Source: Scatocola faecipullorum (GTDB lineage Bacteria > Pseudomonadota > Alphaproteobacteria > RF32 > CAG-239). From it: a DNA stretch of 64,000 nucleotides. The DNA lies in NCBI GenBank assembly GCA_018714685.1, contig DVNC01000021.1:82174-146173 (forward strand), written 5' to 3'. How positions within the stretch are numbered: position 1 is the stretch's first letter; every line of letters starts with the position of its first letter. Shown here piece after piece: positions 16,402 through 25,482 of the stretch. Made by a program: the position numbers and the translations under genes. Below the pieces are notes generated by a model that ran no database searches, was not told the origin of the DNA, and was given only the letters and a program-made list of their open reading frames with translations.

Positions 16402-18867
16402 ATGACAGAAGATAATGCAAAGAGCAAATTAACATTATCGGGAAAATCGACGCTTACTCTCAAAAATCTGGGTGATAAGGCTCATACGCACGAAGGCAAA
16501 AAAGTTGTGCAGGTGGAAGTACGCAAAAAAAGAGTGATTAATCCGAATGCGCAGCCGGCCGAAAACAATGTTAAGATTGACGAAGCAACGGCTATGAAAC
16601 TGAAGCTGATTGCCGAAGCCAAAGAGCATGAGGCCCGCCGCCGTCAGGAAGAAGAGGAGAAAGAACGTCTGCGCCGTCAGGAACGCGAACAGGAAGAAAA
16701 AGAGCGTTTGGCGCGTCAGGCTGCGGAAGAAGCCAAAAAGGCGGAAATGGTGAAAGAAATCAAATCGGCCCAGATTACAGCTCCGGTAGTCGAAGCCGAG
16801 GAAAAATCTTTTAAGACCAAAGATAAAAAATCAAAAGATTATGATGATGACGAAGATGAAGAGGAAAATTCTTCAAAAAAATTCCGCAAAGCTTCCGACC
16901 TTGAAAAAAGCCGCGAAGATGTATTTGAGCAGGAACGCAAAAAAGTTATGAAACGGAGTTTTGAACCGCAGCGCCGGGGTGGAAAAGTTAATCTGCACAG
17001 CATCGGCAGCGGTGATGACGACGATGACGATTATGGTTTCGGCGGGCCGCGGCGCCGCTTTAAGAAAAAACAGCCTAAACCGGTTCAACCGGTTCAGCCG
17101 CAGGAAAAGGTTATTAAAGAAGTTATTATTCCTGAAATTATTACGGTTCAGGAGCTGGCTAACCGTATGGCCGAGAAGAGTGCCGATGTTATCAAAAAGC
17201 TAATGTCTCTGGGGGTTATGGCAACCATTAACCAGCCGATTGATGCCGATACGGCGCAAATCGTGGTCGAAGAACTGGGACACAAGTTTAAGCGCGTGGC
17301 CGACAGCGATGTTGAAGAAGCTATCAAGGGTGCGGAAGATACGCCGGATCAGATGCTGCCGCGGGCACCGGTGGTTACGGTTATGGGGCACGTTGACCAT
17401 GGTAAGACTTCTTTGCTGGATGCCTTGCGCGAGACAAACGTTGCCGCACGCGAAGCCGGCGGTATTACCCAGCATATCGGTGCATATCAGATTGTGACGC
17501 CGAAAGGTGACAAGATTACCTTTATTGATACGCCGGGTCACGAGGCCTTTTCGGAAATGCGCGCGCGCGGTGCCAAAGTGACCGATATTGTGGTTTTGGT
17601 CGTGGCTGCCAATGATGGCATTATGCCGCAGACAATTGAAGCTATCCGCCATGCTCAGGCGGCGGAAGTGCCGATTGTTGTGGCTATTAACAAAATTGAC
17701 CTGCCGGGCGCCGACCCGATGAAAGTTAAGACTGCTTTGCTGCAGCACGGCATTGCGGTGGAGGAACTGGGCGGCGAATCGCTTTGTGCGGAAGTTTCGG
17801 CAAAGAAGCGCATCAATATCGATAAGTTGTTGGAAGCTATTCTGCTGCAGGCTGAGATTCTGGATTTGAAAGCGAATCCGAACCGGACGGCTGACGGTAC
17901 GGTCATTGAAGCCAAAATGGAAAAAGGCCGCGGTTCGGTGGCAACGGTTTTGGTTCAGCGCGGAACGCTCAAGGTCGGCGACATTTGTATTGCCGGCAAA
18001 GAATGGGGACGTGTTCGTGCCATGTTTAATGAAATGGGGCACAAAGTTCAGGAAGCCGGTCCGGCAACTCCGGTAGAAGTTCTCGGTTTGCAGGGAACAC
18101 CTGCGGCCGGTGACGATTTTACGGTTGTTGCTGATGAAAATCAGGCTCGTGAAGTAACCAATTATCGTATCCGCAAAGAACGTGACGCCAAACTGGTAAA
18201 AAGCGCCAAGTCAGCGATGGAACAGATGCTGGATAAAATTAAATCCGGCGAAATCAAACACTTGCCGGTTATTATCAAAGCTGACGTTCAAGGGTCGATT
18301 GAGGCAATTGAAGGAACGTTGAACAAGTTGTCGAATGATGAAGTCAGTGTTCAAATTCTGCACTCGGCGGTCGGTCCGATTTCCGAATCCGACATTACGC
18401 TGGCGAAAGCTTCAAACGCTTTTGTAATCGGGTTTAACGTTCGTGCCATTCCGCAGGCGCGGGATATGGCCCGTCGCGACGGTGTTGATATTCGTTATTA
18501 TTCAATTATCTACGATGTGGCCGATGACGTGAAGAAAGGTTTGGAAGGCATGCTGTCGCCCGAACTCAAAGAGAAGATTCTCGGTTATGCCGAAATCCGC
18601 AATGTCTTTAATATTACCGGGGTGGGCAAAGTTGCCGGCTGTATGGTTACCGAAGGGCTGGTCAAACGCGGTGCAAAAGTCCGCCTGCTGCGTGACAACG
18701 TCGTTATCCATGACGGCAATCTCGGCCAACTCAAACGTTTCAAAGAAGACGTCAAGGAAGTTAAAGAAGGCTATGAATGCGGTATGAGCTTTGAAAACTA
18801 TAATGACATTCAGGTCGGTGACTTTATTGAATGTTATGAGATAGAGGCTATTGCCGCCAAACTGTAA
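16402..18867 (+). CDS. infB: Translation initiation factor IF-2
   Basis: GTPase that places initiator tRNA on the 30S subunit; 821 residues. A long charged N-terminal region (Glu/Arg/Lys rich, residues about 55-245) precedes the IF2N segment (VQELANRMAEKSADVIKKL). The G domain begins near residue 325 with GHVDHGKT, then DTPGHEAF and NKID. Domains II to IV follow and are complete. GGAGATGG lies before the ATG at 16402. Confidence 0.97.
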   Translation: MTEDNAKSKLTLSGKSTLTLKNLGDKAHTHEGKKVVQVEVRKKRVINPNAQPAENNVKIDEATAMKLKLIAEAKEHEARRRQEEEEKERLRRQEREQEEKERLARQAAEEAKKAEMVKEIKSAQITAPVVEAEEKSFKTKDKKSKDYDDDEDEEENSSKKFRKASDLEKSREDVFEQERKKVMKRSFEPQRRGGKVNLHSIGSGDDDDDDYGFGGPRRRFKKKQPKPVQPVQPQEKVIKEVIIPEIITVQELANRMAEKSADVIKKLMSLGVMATINQPIDADTAQIVVEELGHKFKRVADSDVEEAIKGAEDTPDQMLPRAPVVTVMGHVDHGKTSLLDALRETNVAAREAGGITQHIGAYQIVTPKGDKITFIDTPGHEAFSEMRARGAKVTDIVVLVVAANDGIMPQTIEAIRHAQAAEVPIVVAINKIDLPGADPMKVKTALLQHGIAVEELGGESLCAEVSAKKRINIDKLLEAILLQAEILDLKANPNRTADGTVIEAKMEKGRGSVATVLVQRGTLKVGDICIAGKEWGRVRAMFNEMGHKVQEAGPATPVEVLGLQGTPAAGDDFTVVADENQAREVTNYRIRKERDAKLVKSAKSAMEQMLDKIKSGEIKHLPVIIKADVQGSIEAIEGTLNKLSNDEVSVQILHSAVGPISESDITLAKASNAFVIGFNVRAIPQARDMARRDGVDIRYYSIIYDVADDVKKGLEGMLSPELKEKILGYAEIRNVFNITGVGKVAGCMVTEGLVKRGAKVRLLRDNVVIHDGNLGQLKRFKEDVKEVKEGYECGMSFENYNDIQVGDFIECYEIEAIAAKL

Positions 18868-18883
18868 ATGTTTCTGACCGGGA

Positions 18884-18971
18884 ACTGGCAGGGAAATTGC
18901 AGGACGGAAGTGTCCTTCCGTACGTTTGTGTATGTTTCGGTACTTCCGCCTTTATTTTCCCAGCCTGCAAC
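18884..18971 (+). repeat. Nested palindromic element, copy 2 (infB-rbfA)
   Basis: Core hairpin CGTAC (18919-18923), loop GTTTGT, GTATG (18930-18934). GGACGGAAGT pairs with ACTTCCGCC and TTGCAGG (18897-18903) pairs with CCTGCAA (18964-18970). A further segment at about 19005-19050 (ATGTCGTTCAAAAG) resembles the arm of the elements after ychF. The whole infB-rbfA gap of 293 bp holds this material and nothing else recognisable. Confidence 0.8.
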
Positions 18972-19160
18972 ATTTTAAGTGAGGGGCATTATGCCGGTTA
19001 TTTTGTTGAATATGCATGTCGTTCAAAAGCAACGGTGCCGCATGTTCCTTTCTCAGAACCGTCGGTGAGAGCAGGGGCAAAAATTAAGAATTAGTTTTCC
19101 CGGCCGGGCATATTTTCAGGTTGAGGTCAGGAATATCAAGTTAGGATAAGGAATAAGAAA

Positions 19161-19550
19161 ATGGCAGTAAAAGAACAATCGCAGAGACAGCTGCGGGTCG
19201 GGCAGGAAATCAAACGGATTTTGGCCGGATTTATTCAAAAAGGGGAAATTCGTAATCTGGAGGGAATTGACACGATTGTGACGATTACCGAAGTGACGGT
19301 GTCTCCTGATTTGAAATATGCGTCGGTTTATCTGATGACGCTGAACAATGCTCATTTGCAGGAAGTTGTCGGCGGTTTGCAGCTGGCGGCCAACTATCTG
19401 CGCAAGCAAATTGCCGAAAAGATGCAGCTGCGTTACGCTCCGGAGCTGGTCTTTAAGGTTGACAAGACTTTTGAGGAAGTTGATAAGATCGAAAAGCTGC
19501 TGCGGGATCCTAAAGTGGCTCATGATTTGCAGCAGCCCGATGAAGAATAA
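19161..19550 (+). CDS. rbfA: Ribosome-binding factor A
   Basis: Assists late 30S maturation by binding near helix 1 of 16S rRNA; 129 residues in a KH-like fold. The family region ITEVTVSPDLKYASVYLM and the RYAPELVFKVDKT segment are both present. It ends the first part of the translation cluster with a strong terminator right after the stop. Confidence 0.95.
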   Translation: MAVKEQSQRQLRVGQEIKRILAGFIQKGEIRNLEGIDTIVTITEVTVSPDLKYASVYLMTLNNAHLQEVVGGLQLAANYLRKQIAEKMQLRYAPELVFKVDKTFEEVDKIEKLLRDPKVAHDLQQPDEE

Positions 19551-19576
19551 AAAAGCCTCCGAAAGGAGGCTTTTTT
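19551..19576 (+). terminator. Terminator after rbfA
   Basis: AAAAGCCTCC and GGAGGCTTTT form a perfect ten-base stem with a GAAA tetraloop and six T. It closes the rimP-rbfA unit before the inserted genes. Confidence 0.9.
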
Positions 19577-19592
19577 ATACGTCTGTTTGCTT

Positions 19593-20495
19593 TTACAAGC
19601 TTTTTTGCTTATGTTGCAGACAGATTTGTTCAAATAATTTTTGCTGATGACGGGAAGCTTCTTCGGCTATCCAGTCATAGATTTTCTGCATCCGTTTATC
19701 ACCGATGGCGGCAAAATCTTCGGGGTGCCATTGAATGCAGAGCAGGTGTTTTTCTGCGTTTCCCCAAGCTTCGGGAGTTCCGTCCGAGGCCGTTGCATAG
19801 ATTTTCATATCGGAAATCGTATCATTCGGCATCATTGCTTCCCGGTGGCGGGAATTGGTCAGAATATGTCCTTCGCCGATAATGTCGGCCAGAGGCGTAA
19901 ACGGTGCAACAAATACATCGTGCGCGGCCAGTTCTTTGGTTTTATGTTCCAGCGGCGTTTGGGTGTATTCCTTAACGCTGCGGTACATACGCATGCCGTG
20001 CATGCTTCCCAAAAGCTGGGCGCCGGCGCAGATTCCCAAAATCGGCAGACCGTTTTTTTCGGCTTTCATGATTGAGGAGATGTAAGCGTGCGAACGCGTA
20101 CCCGGGCGGCTGCCGTTCGGTTTCAGCGGATCGGTGTAAAATTCGTTCGGCGAATCGAAAGCTCCGCCGGGCAGAATTAAACCGTTGATACCGTCCATCT
20201 GGTCAAGATTCTCATTATAAGTAAGAAATCTTAAGCTTGCTCCGGACTGAGCCATTGCTTTCAGATAAGGCATATCAACCGTATAGTGCCCTTTTTCACG
20301 TCCCATCAGGAATGCAACCACAGGCCCTCCTTTACGGACTTCCGTGTCGGGTGCCAGTTCCTGCAGTGCTTCGTTGCTCAACTCCAGAATCGGAATTATA
20401 TTCCGGTCTGTCAATTTTTTTACTTCTTTGTCGCTGATGCCGTAGGCATTGTATTCCGGAAGGAATTGCAGCGAGACAGTTTGTTTTGTTTGCAT
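19593..20495 (-). CDS. Class I glutamine amidotransferase-like hydrolase (peptidase C26 type)
   Basis: A 300-residue protein resembling gamma-glutamyl-gamma-aminobutyrate hydrolases (PuuD-like). The nucleophile elbow GICAGAQ (Cys near residue 156) and the WHPE motif (His and Glu near 256-258) give a full catalytic triad. Residues 1-55 are an extra N-terminal segment outside the domain. It could split gamma-glutamyl compounds; the substrate is not determinable. It lies on the opposite strand inside the rbfA-truB gap, so it is an insertion in the translation cluster. Confidence 0.82.
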   Translation of the reverse strand: MQTKQTVSLQFLPEYNAYGISDKEVKKLTDRNIIPILELSNEALQELAPDTEVRKGGPVVAFLMGREKGHYTVDMPYLKAMAQSGASLRFLTYNENLDQMDGINGLILPGGAFDSPNEFYTDPLKPNGSRPGTRSHAYISSIMKAEKNGLPILGICAGAQLLGSMHGMRMYRSVKEYTQTPLEHKTKELAAHDVFVAPFTPLADIIGEGHILTNSRHREAMMPNDTISDMKIYATASDGTPEAWGNAEKHLLCIQWHPEDFAAIGDKRMQKIYDWIAEEASRHQQKLFEQICLQHKQKSL

Positions 20496-20584
20496 TTGTT
20501 TGTTTTTTTAGGTTCATAAAAATAGCAATTTCATTCAAAATAGCACCAATTGCGTGTTTTGTCAAAATGTTTGTCGAACAGGGC

Positions 20585-20612
20585 TTGCCAAAAACATAAG
20601 TTTGTATATAAT
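20585..20612 (+). promoter_or_regulatory. Sigma70-type promoter of the hypothetical gene at 20649
   Basis: TTGCCA (20585-20590), 16-bp spacer, TATAAT (20607-20612). Transcription would start near 20619. Confidence 0.6.
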
Positions 20613-20648
20613 CGGGACGATAGTTTTTATTATAAATGTTTGATAATT

Positions 20649-21653
20649 ATGGATGTATTGAAAGATTTTGAACTGCGTCAGGTCGGAAGCAGACTGGTTT
20701 TGAGACAGATATGCCCGCCTGATTTTGAGATGAGAACGATTATTGCTGCCGATAAGATTGTGGAGCAAAAGGAAGATTTTTTCGTGCTCGGCTACAATGA
20801 AAAATTTTTCTGTTTATGCCGCTATGATAAGCAAAACAGATGCCTTTGTTCAAAAATAGGCTGTGACGATTATGTCCGGCTCGGTAAGAAAATTCTGTTT
20901 TTGCAGAATATGATGTGGCAGCTGTGGGATGAAGATTTTCAGCTCCATTTTCTGGGCGAATCCGTCGATCAGAAAAAAACGGTATTTGTCCGTAAACTTT
21001 TCGAAGGCAAAACATGGAACGGGCTTTATTTGCTCAGCTATTTTGAGGGAAACCGGCTCTGTCAAGTCAGGTGCAGCGATTATCAGAAGACTGAAGGGAA
21101 AAGCATTCCCTGTCTGCAAGCTGATATTGCCAAGCTTAAAATAGAAGGTGTTTGGTGTTTTCTCAATATCTTTTCGCGAGGAAAATGGTGCCATTGTCCG
21201 GGGATGAAAGCTCCGGAATACGGCGTTGAGCGAAAGGTCGTTCTGAGTGAGAAGCCGATGGCTTCTTGGGCGGACTATCATCATTTTGTGGAGACATTTC
21301 AAAGCAGCAAGTCCGGTTTTGGCTGGATTGCGGATTTTGAAGAAAAATTTGCTAATGCTCTGTGGGAGGGCAAGGATCCTTTCTTTGATGTGGTCTTACT
21401 GCCGTTATTCGGCAGTTGCGGTGAAAGTTTCGGCGTTAAGGTTATTGCCCGGACGCGCAGAATTTTTGAAGGAGAAACACAAGGTATTTATCAGGTGCTG
21501 GCTAAGGACGTGTTTTATAAGCAGGATGCCGATGAGGTTGAAATGGGGCAGTTTGATGGGAAAGACTGTCTTTATGTCCGCTATGGCAACAAAGTGCATA
21601 AAGTTGTTTGTCAACCGACGGTGATAGGGGCTAAATTGCAGTTAATCGAATGA
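20649..21653 (+). CDS. Hypothetical cytoplasmic protein
   Basis: I do not recognise this 334-residue protein. It has no signal peptide or membrane helix and contains about sixteen cysteines and many aromatic residues. Scattered repeats of the form (K/R)-x-(V/F)-x-V-R-x-L-F suggest a beta-rich repeat fold. The ATG at 20649 follows a good promoter, but no Shine-Dalgarno is visible, unlike most genes here. It stands between its own promoter and terminator inside the interrupted translation cluster. Confidence 0.65.
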   Translation: MDVLKDFELRQVGSRLVLRQICPPDFEMRTIIAADKIVEQKEDFFVLGYNEKFFCLCRYDKQNRCLCSKIGCDDYVRLGKKILFLQNMMWQLWDEDFQLHFLGESVDQKKTVFVRKLFEGKTWNGLYLLSYFEGNRLCQVRCSDYQKTEGKSIPCLQADIAKLKIEGVWCFLNIFSRGKWCHCPGMKAPEYGVERKVVLSEKPMASWADYHHFVETFQSSKSGFGWIADFEEKFANALWEGKDPFFDVVLLPLFGSCGESFGVKVIARTRRIFEGETQGIYQVLAKDVFYKQDADEVEMGQFDGKDCLYVRYGNKVHKVVCQPTVIGAKLQLIE

Positions 21654-21655
21654 TA

Positions 21656-21683
21656 AAAGCGCTTCTCAGGAAGCGCTTTTTTT
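21656..21683 (+). terminator. Terminator before truB
   Basis: AAAGCGCTTC and GAAGCGCTTT form a perfect ten-base stem with loop TCAG and seven T. It ends the hypothetical gene. Confidence 0.9.
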
Positions 21684-21733
21684 GTTGCCAGAGGCAGAGA
21701 TATCCGTTAAGAAAGTAATAAAAGGAAAAGAAG

Positions 21734-22642
21734 ATGAGACGAAAAAAAGGCGAAGACATTAACGGCTGGCTGATAGTCGATAAACCGCGGGACATCGGGT
21801 CAACCCAAGTGGTGAACCTGACCCGGCGGCTGTTTAATGCCAAAAAGAACGGACATGCGGGCACATTGGATCCGTTTGCCACCGGAATTCTGCCGATTGC
21901 TTTCGGCGAGGCAACCAAGCTGCTGCCTTATGTGACGGACGGCCGCAAAGAATATGAATTTGTCGTGCAGTGGGGAAAAGCGACCGATACGGGAGATTCC
22001 GAAGGAAAAATTGTCAGCGAATCGGATAAAATTCCCGACCGGGAAGAAATTTTGGCGGTTATCCCGCAGTTTGTGGGGCAGATCAATCAGGTGCCGCCGG
22101 CTTATTCGGCCATTAAAATCAACGGCCGTCGGGCTTATGCTTTGGCGCGCAGCGGCGAAGAAGTCAGCATTCCCGAGCGGACGGTGGAAGTTTATGCCCT
22201 GGAGCTGCTGGAGGAACTGCCGGAAGGACAGGCCAGATTCCGGGTGGAATGTTCGAAAGGAACTTATGTGCGCAGTCTGGGTCGCGATTTGGCTGAAAAA
22301 CTGGGAACCTGCGGCTTTTTGCAGGAGCTGCGGCGGACAAAATGCGGTCAATTTGGCCTTGAGTCAAAAATTTTACTGGAAAATATAAAAAATATAGTGC
22401 ATAGTGATGCCCTAAAAGAAATTTTGCTTCCGTTAGAAACATCCCTGCGCGACATCGCGGAGATTGCTGTTTCGGAAGTTGACGCAGACAAGCTGAAAAA
22501 AGGACAAGGCGTTTCGCCCCGGGCTTATGACATTGATAAGCTCATCGGCCGGGAGGCGGCGGCGTTTTGCAACGGCAGTTTGATTGCAATCGTGCGAATC
22601 GAGGAAAAAAGAATTTCCCCGCTTCGGGTTTTTAATTTGTGA
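21734..22642 (+). CDS. truB: tRNA pseudouridine(55) synthase TruB
   Basis: Makes the T-loop pseudouridine in tRNAs; 302 residues. The catalytic Asp lies in GHAGTLDPFATG (about residues 38-49). The RxxYALARxGEE and GTYVRSLGRDLA segments and a C-terminal PUA-like tail are present. AAAAGGAAAAGAAG precedes the ATG. rpsO follows after 21 bp, so truB-rpsO-pnp form a second unit. Confidence 0.96.
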   Translation: MRRKKGEDINGWLIVDKPRDIGSTQVVNLTRRLFNAKKNGHAGTLDPFATGILPIAFGEATKLLPYVTDGRKEYEFVVQWGKATDTGDSEGKIVSESDKIPDREEILAVIPQFVGQINQVPPAYSAIKINGRRAYALARSGEEVSIPERTVEVYALELLEELPEGQARFRVECSKGTYVRSLGRDLAEKLGTCGFLQELRRTKCGQFGLESKILLENIKNIVHSDALKEILLPLETSLRDIAEIAVSEVDADKLKKGQGVSPRAYDIDKLIGREAAAFCNGSLIAIVRIEEKRISPLRVFNL

Positions 22643-22663
22643 ATAAACGAAAAGGAAAAATAG

Positions 22664-22933
22664 ATGTCGATTACAAATGAAAAAAAACAGGAATTAATTA
22701 AAGAATTCGGCCAGACCCCGGGTGACACCGGTTCTCCGGAAGTTCAGATTGCCATCTGGACCTACAGAATCAACTCTCTGATTGAGCACTTCAATACGCA
22801 TCAGAAAGATCTGCACTCCCGTTTGGGCTTGATGAAGATGGTCAGCCGTCGTCGTCACCTGTTGGATCACCTGAAATCAAAAAGCGAAAGTCGGTATCAG
22901 GATCTGATTAAGAAGCTCGACCTCCGTAAATAA
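22664..22933 (+). CDS. rpsO: 30S ribosomal protein S15
   Basis: Primary 16S-binding protein of the platform; 89 residues, the standard length. Contains GDTGSPEVQIA and the LGLMKMVSRRRHLLDHLK region that contacts rRNA. Its stop codon adjoins the large palindrome placed before pnp. Confidence 0.97.
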   Translation: MSITNEKKQELIKEFGQTPGDTGSPEVQIAIWTYRINSLIEHFNTHQKDLHSRLGLMKMVSRRRHLLDHLKSKSESRYQDLIKKLDLRK

Positions 22934-23056
22934 GATTGATTTTATGCGGTATCTAAAGCAAAAAATGCGAGTACGAAAAAATTCATGTACTTTTATGTAC
23001 ATTAAAATTTTTTCGTCTCTGTTTTTCACTTTATCTACTCCCCTAAAATCAATCTT
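22932..23056 (+). repeat. Nested palindromic element, copy 3 (rpsO-pnp)
   Basis: Outer arms AAGATTGATTTTA (22932-22944) and TAAAATCAATCTT (23044-23056) are a perfect 13-bp inverted repeat. ACGAAAAAATT pairs with AATTTTTTCGT inside it, and the core is TGTAC, loop TTTTAT, GTACA (22986-23001). This is the longest and best paired copy. Its position matches that of the RNase III-processed stem between rpsO and pnp in E. coli. Confidence 0.88.
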
Positions 23057-23124
23057 CGGGGGTTTAGGTGTTCAGCCTAAATCAAACCTTAAAGTAATTC
23101 GTTTTATGGTTTGAGAAAATTTTT

Positions 23125-23181
23125 GAATGCGGGGCGGGTGCGTTCCGCATTCTTTGTAAAAAAATCCTGCTTTCGGGCAGG
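23125..23181 (+). promoter_or_regulatory. Structured leader before pnp
   Basis: Two hairpins lie between the palindrome and pnp: GAATGCGG (23125-23132) with CCGCATTC (23145-23152), and CCTGC with GCAGG (about 23166-23181). They may take part in processing or autoregulation of pnp; this is inference from position. Confidence 0.45.
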
Positions 23182-23244
23182 TGGCCGGAGCGGGAGGGCC
23201 TGCGCCGGTTGATGATTGTAAGAGAATATGAAAGGAAAGATTTT

Positions 23245-25365
23245 ATGATCGATTTTAAAGTTGTCCGCAAGGAAATGGAATGGGGCGGACGCAAGTTGGT
23301 ATTGGAAACGGGTAAGTTAGCACGCCAGGCGCAGGGCGCGGTTGTGGTTACCTATGGCGAAACAGAAGTAATTGCAACGGTATGTGCAGCAAAAGAGGCA
23401 AAGGCTGATCAGGATTTCTTTCCTTTGACTGTCAATTATCAGGAAAAATACTATGCAACGGGTAAAGTTCCCGGCGGTTTTATGAAACGCGAAGGCAAAC
23501 CCAGCGAGCGCGAAGTTTTGCTTTCCCGTTTGATTGACCGTCCGATCCGTCCGCTGTTTCCCGATGCTTTCAAAAATGAAGTTCAGGTTATCTGCACGGT
23601 TTTGTCGCATGACCAAAACACCGATTCAGACATTCCGGCGATGATTGCCGCTTCTGCCGCTTTGAGCATTTCCGGCATTCCGTTTTTGGGGCCGATTGCT
23701 TCTGCCAAAGTCGGTTACAAAGACGGAAATTATATTTTGAACCCGACGGTTTCCCAGATTAAAGAGTCTGATTTGGAACTGGTTGTGGCCGGTACCAAGG
23801 AAGGCGTGCTGATGGTTGAGTCCGAGGCGCAGGAACTTTCCGAAGAGACGATGCTCGGTGCCGTTATGTTCGGTTTTGAAAACTTTCAGCCGGTTATTAA
23901 ACTGATTGAAGAGTTGAAAGCCGAAGCCGGTAAAGAAGCTTGGGAAGCTCCGGTCTTTCCGCCGGAATTTGACGAGCTTTACAAAAAGCTGGCCGACGGT
24001 TATACCGCAGAGTTTGAAGCCGCTTTCAAAGAGACCGACAAGCTGAAACGCGGTGATTTGATTGCTGCCGCTTCGGAAAAATTCAAAGCGACTTTGGATC
24101 CGGAAAACGAGTTTGAACAGCGTTATGCTCAAGATGCGATTGAAAAGCTGATGCATCATGTTATGCGCGAAAGCGTTTTGACGACCGGACACCGTATTGA
24201 CGGCCGCGATACCAAAACCGTACGCCCGATTCAGTGCGAAGTTGACGTTTTGCCGATGGCACACGGTTCGGCTATTTTCACCCGCGGCGAAACCCAGGCT
24301 CTGGTGGTTACCACATTGGGAACCGGCGAAGATGCGCAGATTGTTGACGGTTTGATGGACGAGTATAAAGAAGACTTTATGCTGAACTATAACTTCCCGC
24401 CGTTTTCCGTCGGCGAGTGCGGCCGTATCGGCAGCCCGGGACGTCGTGAAATCGGTCACGGAAAATTGGCCTGGCGTGCGGTTCATCCGATGCTGCCGAA
24501 AGACAAGGACAGTTTCCCTTATACCATTCGCGTAGTTTCGGAAATTATGGAATCGAACGGTTCGTCTTCAATGGCTACCGTTTGCGGAACGACCATGTCG
24601 TTAATGGCCGCCGGCGTACCGATGGCCAAACCGGTTGCCGGTATTGCCATGGGGCTGATTAAGGAAGATGACGGCCGGGTTGCCATTCTGACCGATATTC
24701 TCGGTGATGAAGACCATCTGGGCGACATGGACTTTAAGGTTGCCGGTACTAGAGACGGCGTTACCGCTTTGCAGATGGATATTAAAATCACTTCCATTAC
24801 CAAAGAAATTATGGAAAAGGCTTTGGCTCAGGCTCATGAAGGCCGTATCCATATTCTGGGTGAAATGGCTAAAGCAATTGAGGCGCCGCGTCCGCATGTT
24901 TCTGACAAGGCTCCGCGAATTATCGCGATTAAAATTCCGGTTGATAAAATCCGTGAAGTTATCGGTTCCGGCGGTAAGGTTATTCGTGAAATTACCGAGA
25001 AAACCAATTCCAAAATCGATATTTCCGATGACGGCATTATCCGTATTGCCACTTTGAAAAAAGAAGACGGCGATGCCGCTTTGGAATGGATTATGGGCAT
25101 TGTGGCCGAACCGGAAGAAGGCAAAATCTATAAAGGTGTCATTACCAAAATTATGGATTTCGGCGCATTTGTTCGTTTCTTGGGAACGACTGAGGGTCTG
25201 GTCCACATTTCCGAAGTCAAAAATGAACGAATCGCTTCGGTTTCCGACTTCTATAAAGAAGGCGATACCATGTGGGTTAAATGCATCGGCCAGGATAACC
25301 GGGGCAAGATTAAACTCTCGGCCAAGAGAGTTAATCAGGAAACCGGCGAAGACCTGGAGAAATAA
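23245..25365 (+). CDS. pnp: Polyribonucleotide nucleotidyltransferase (PNPase)
   Basis: 3'-5' phosphorolytic exoribonuclease of the RNA degradosome; 706 residues. Two RNase PH domains flank an alpha-helical domain. A KH domain (about 555-615, VIGSGGKVIREI) and an S1 domain (about 622-695) follow. The start at 23245 (MIDFKVV) has AAAGGAAAG at a normal distance; the open frame continues upstream only by chance. In many bacteria PNPase represses its own mRNA after RNase III cutting of the rpsO-pnp stem. Confidence 0.97.
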   Translation: MIDFKVVRKEMEWGGRKLVLETGKLARQAQGAVVVTYGETEVIATVCAAKEAKADQDFFPLTVNYQEKYYATGKVPGGFMKREGKPSEREVLLSRLIDRPIRPLFPDAFKNEVQVICTVLSHDQNTDSDIPAMIAASAALSISGIPFLGPIASAKVGYKDGNYILNPTVSQIKESDLELVVAGTKEGVLMVESEAQELSEETMLGAVMFGFENFQPVIKLIEELKAEAGKEAWEAPVFPPEFDELYKKLADGYTAEFEAAFKETDKLKRGDLIAAASEKFKATLDPENEFEQRYAQDAIEKLMHHVMRESVLTTGHRIDGRDTKTVRPIQCEVDVLPMAHGSAIFTRGETQALVVTTLGTGEDAQIVDGLMDEYKEDFMLNYNFPPFSVGECGRIGSPGRREIGHGKLAWRAVHPMLPKDKDSFPYTIRVVSEIMESNGSSSMATVCGTTMSLMAAGVPMAKPVAGIAMGLIKEDDGRVAILTDILGDEDHLGDMDFKVAGTRDGVTALQMDIKITSITKEIMEKALAQAHEGRIHILGEMAKAIEAPRPHVSDKAPRIIAIKIPVDKIREVIGSGGKVIREITEKTNSKIDISDDGIIRIATLKKEDGDAALEWIMGIVAEPEEGKIYKGVITKIMDFGAFVRFLGTTEGLVHISEVKNERIASVSDFYKEGDTMWVKCIGQDNRGKIKLSAKRVNQETGEDLEK

Positions 25366-25385
25366 CCGGCTGCTAACGAAAATAA

Positions 25386-25417
25386 AAAAGGTTTGGATTT
25401 CCAAACCTTTTTTTTAT
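25386..25417 (+). terminator. Terminator after pnp
   Basis: AAAAGGTTTGG and CCAAACCTTTT form a perfect eleven-base stem with loop ATTT and a T-run. Confidence 0.9.
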
Positions 25418-25446
25418 TTGACGTCAGAAAGGTCCGGGATTATAAA
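25418..25446 (+). promoter_or_regulatory. Promoter of the membrane protein gene at 25483
   Basis: TTGACG (25418-25423), 17-bp spacer, TATAAA (25441-25446). The expected start near 25453 leaves a 30-nt AT-rich leader without Shine-Dalgarno. Confidence 0.6.
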
Positions 25447-25482
25447 AAGAGTAAATTTTAATTACTGTTTAAATTTATTTTT

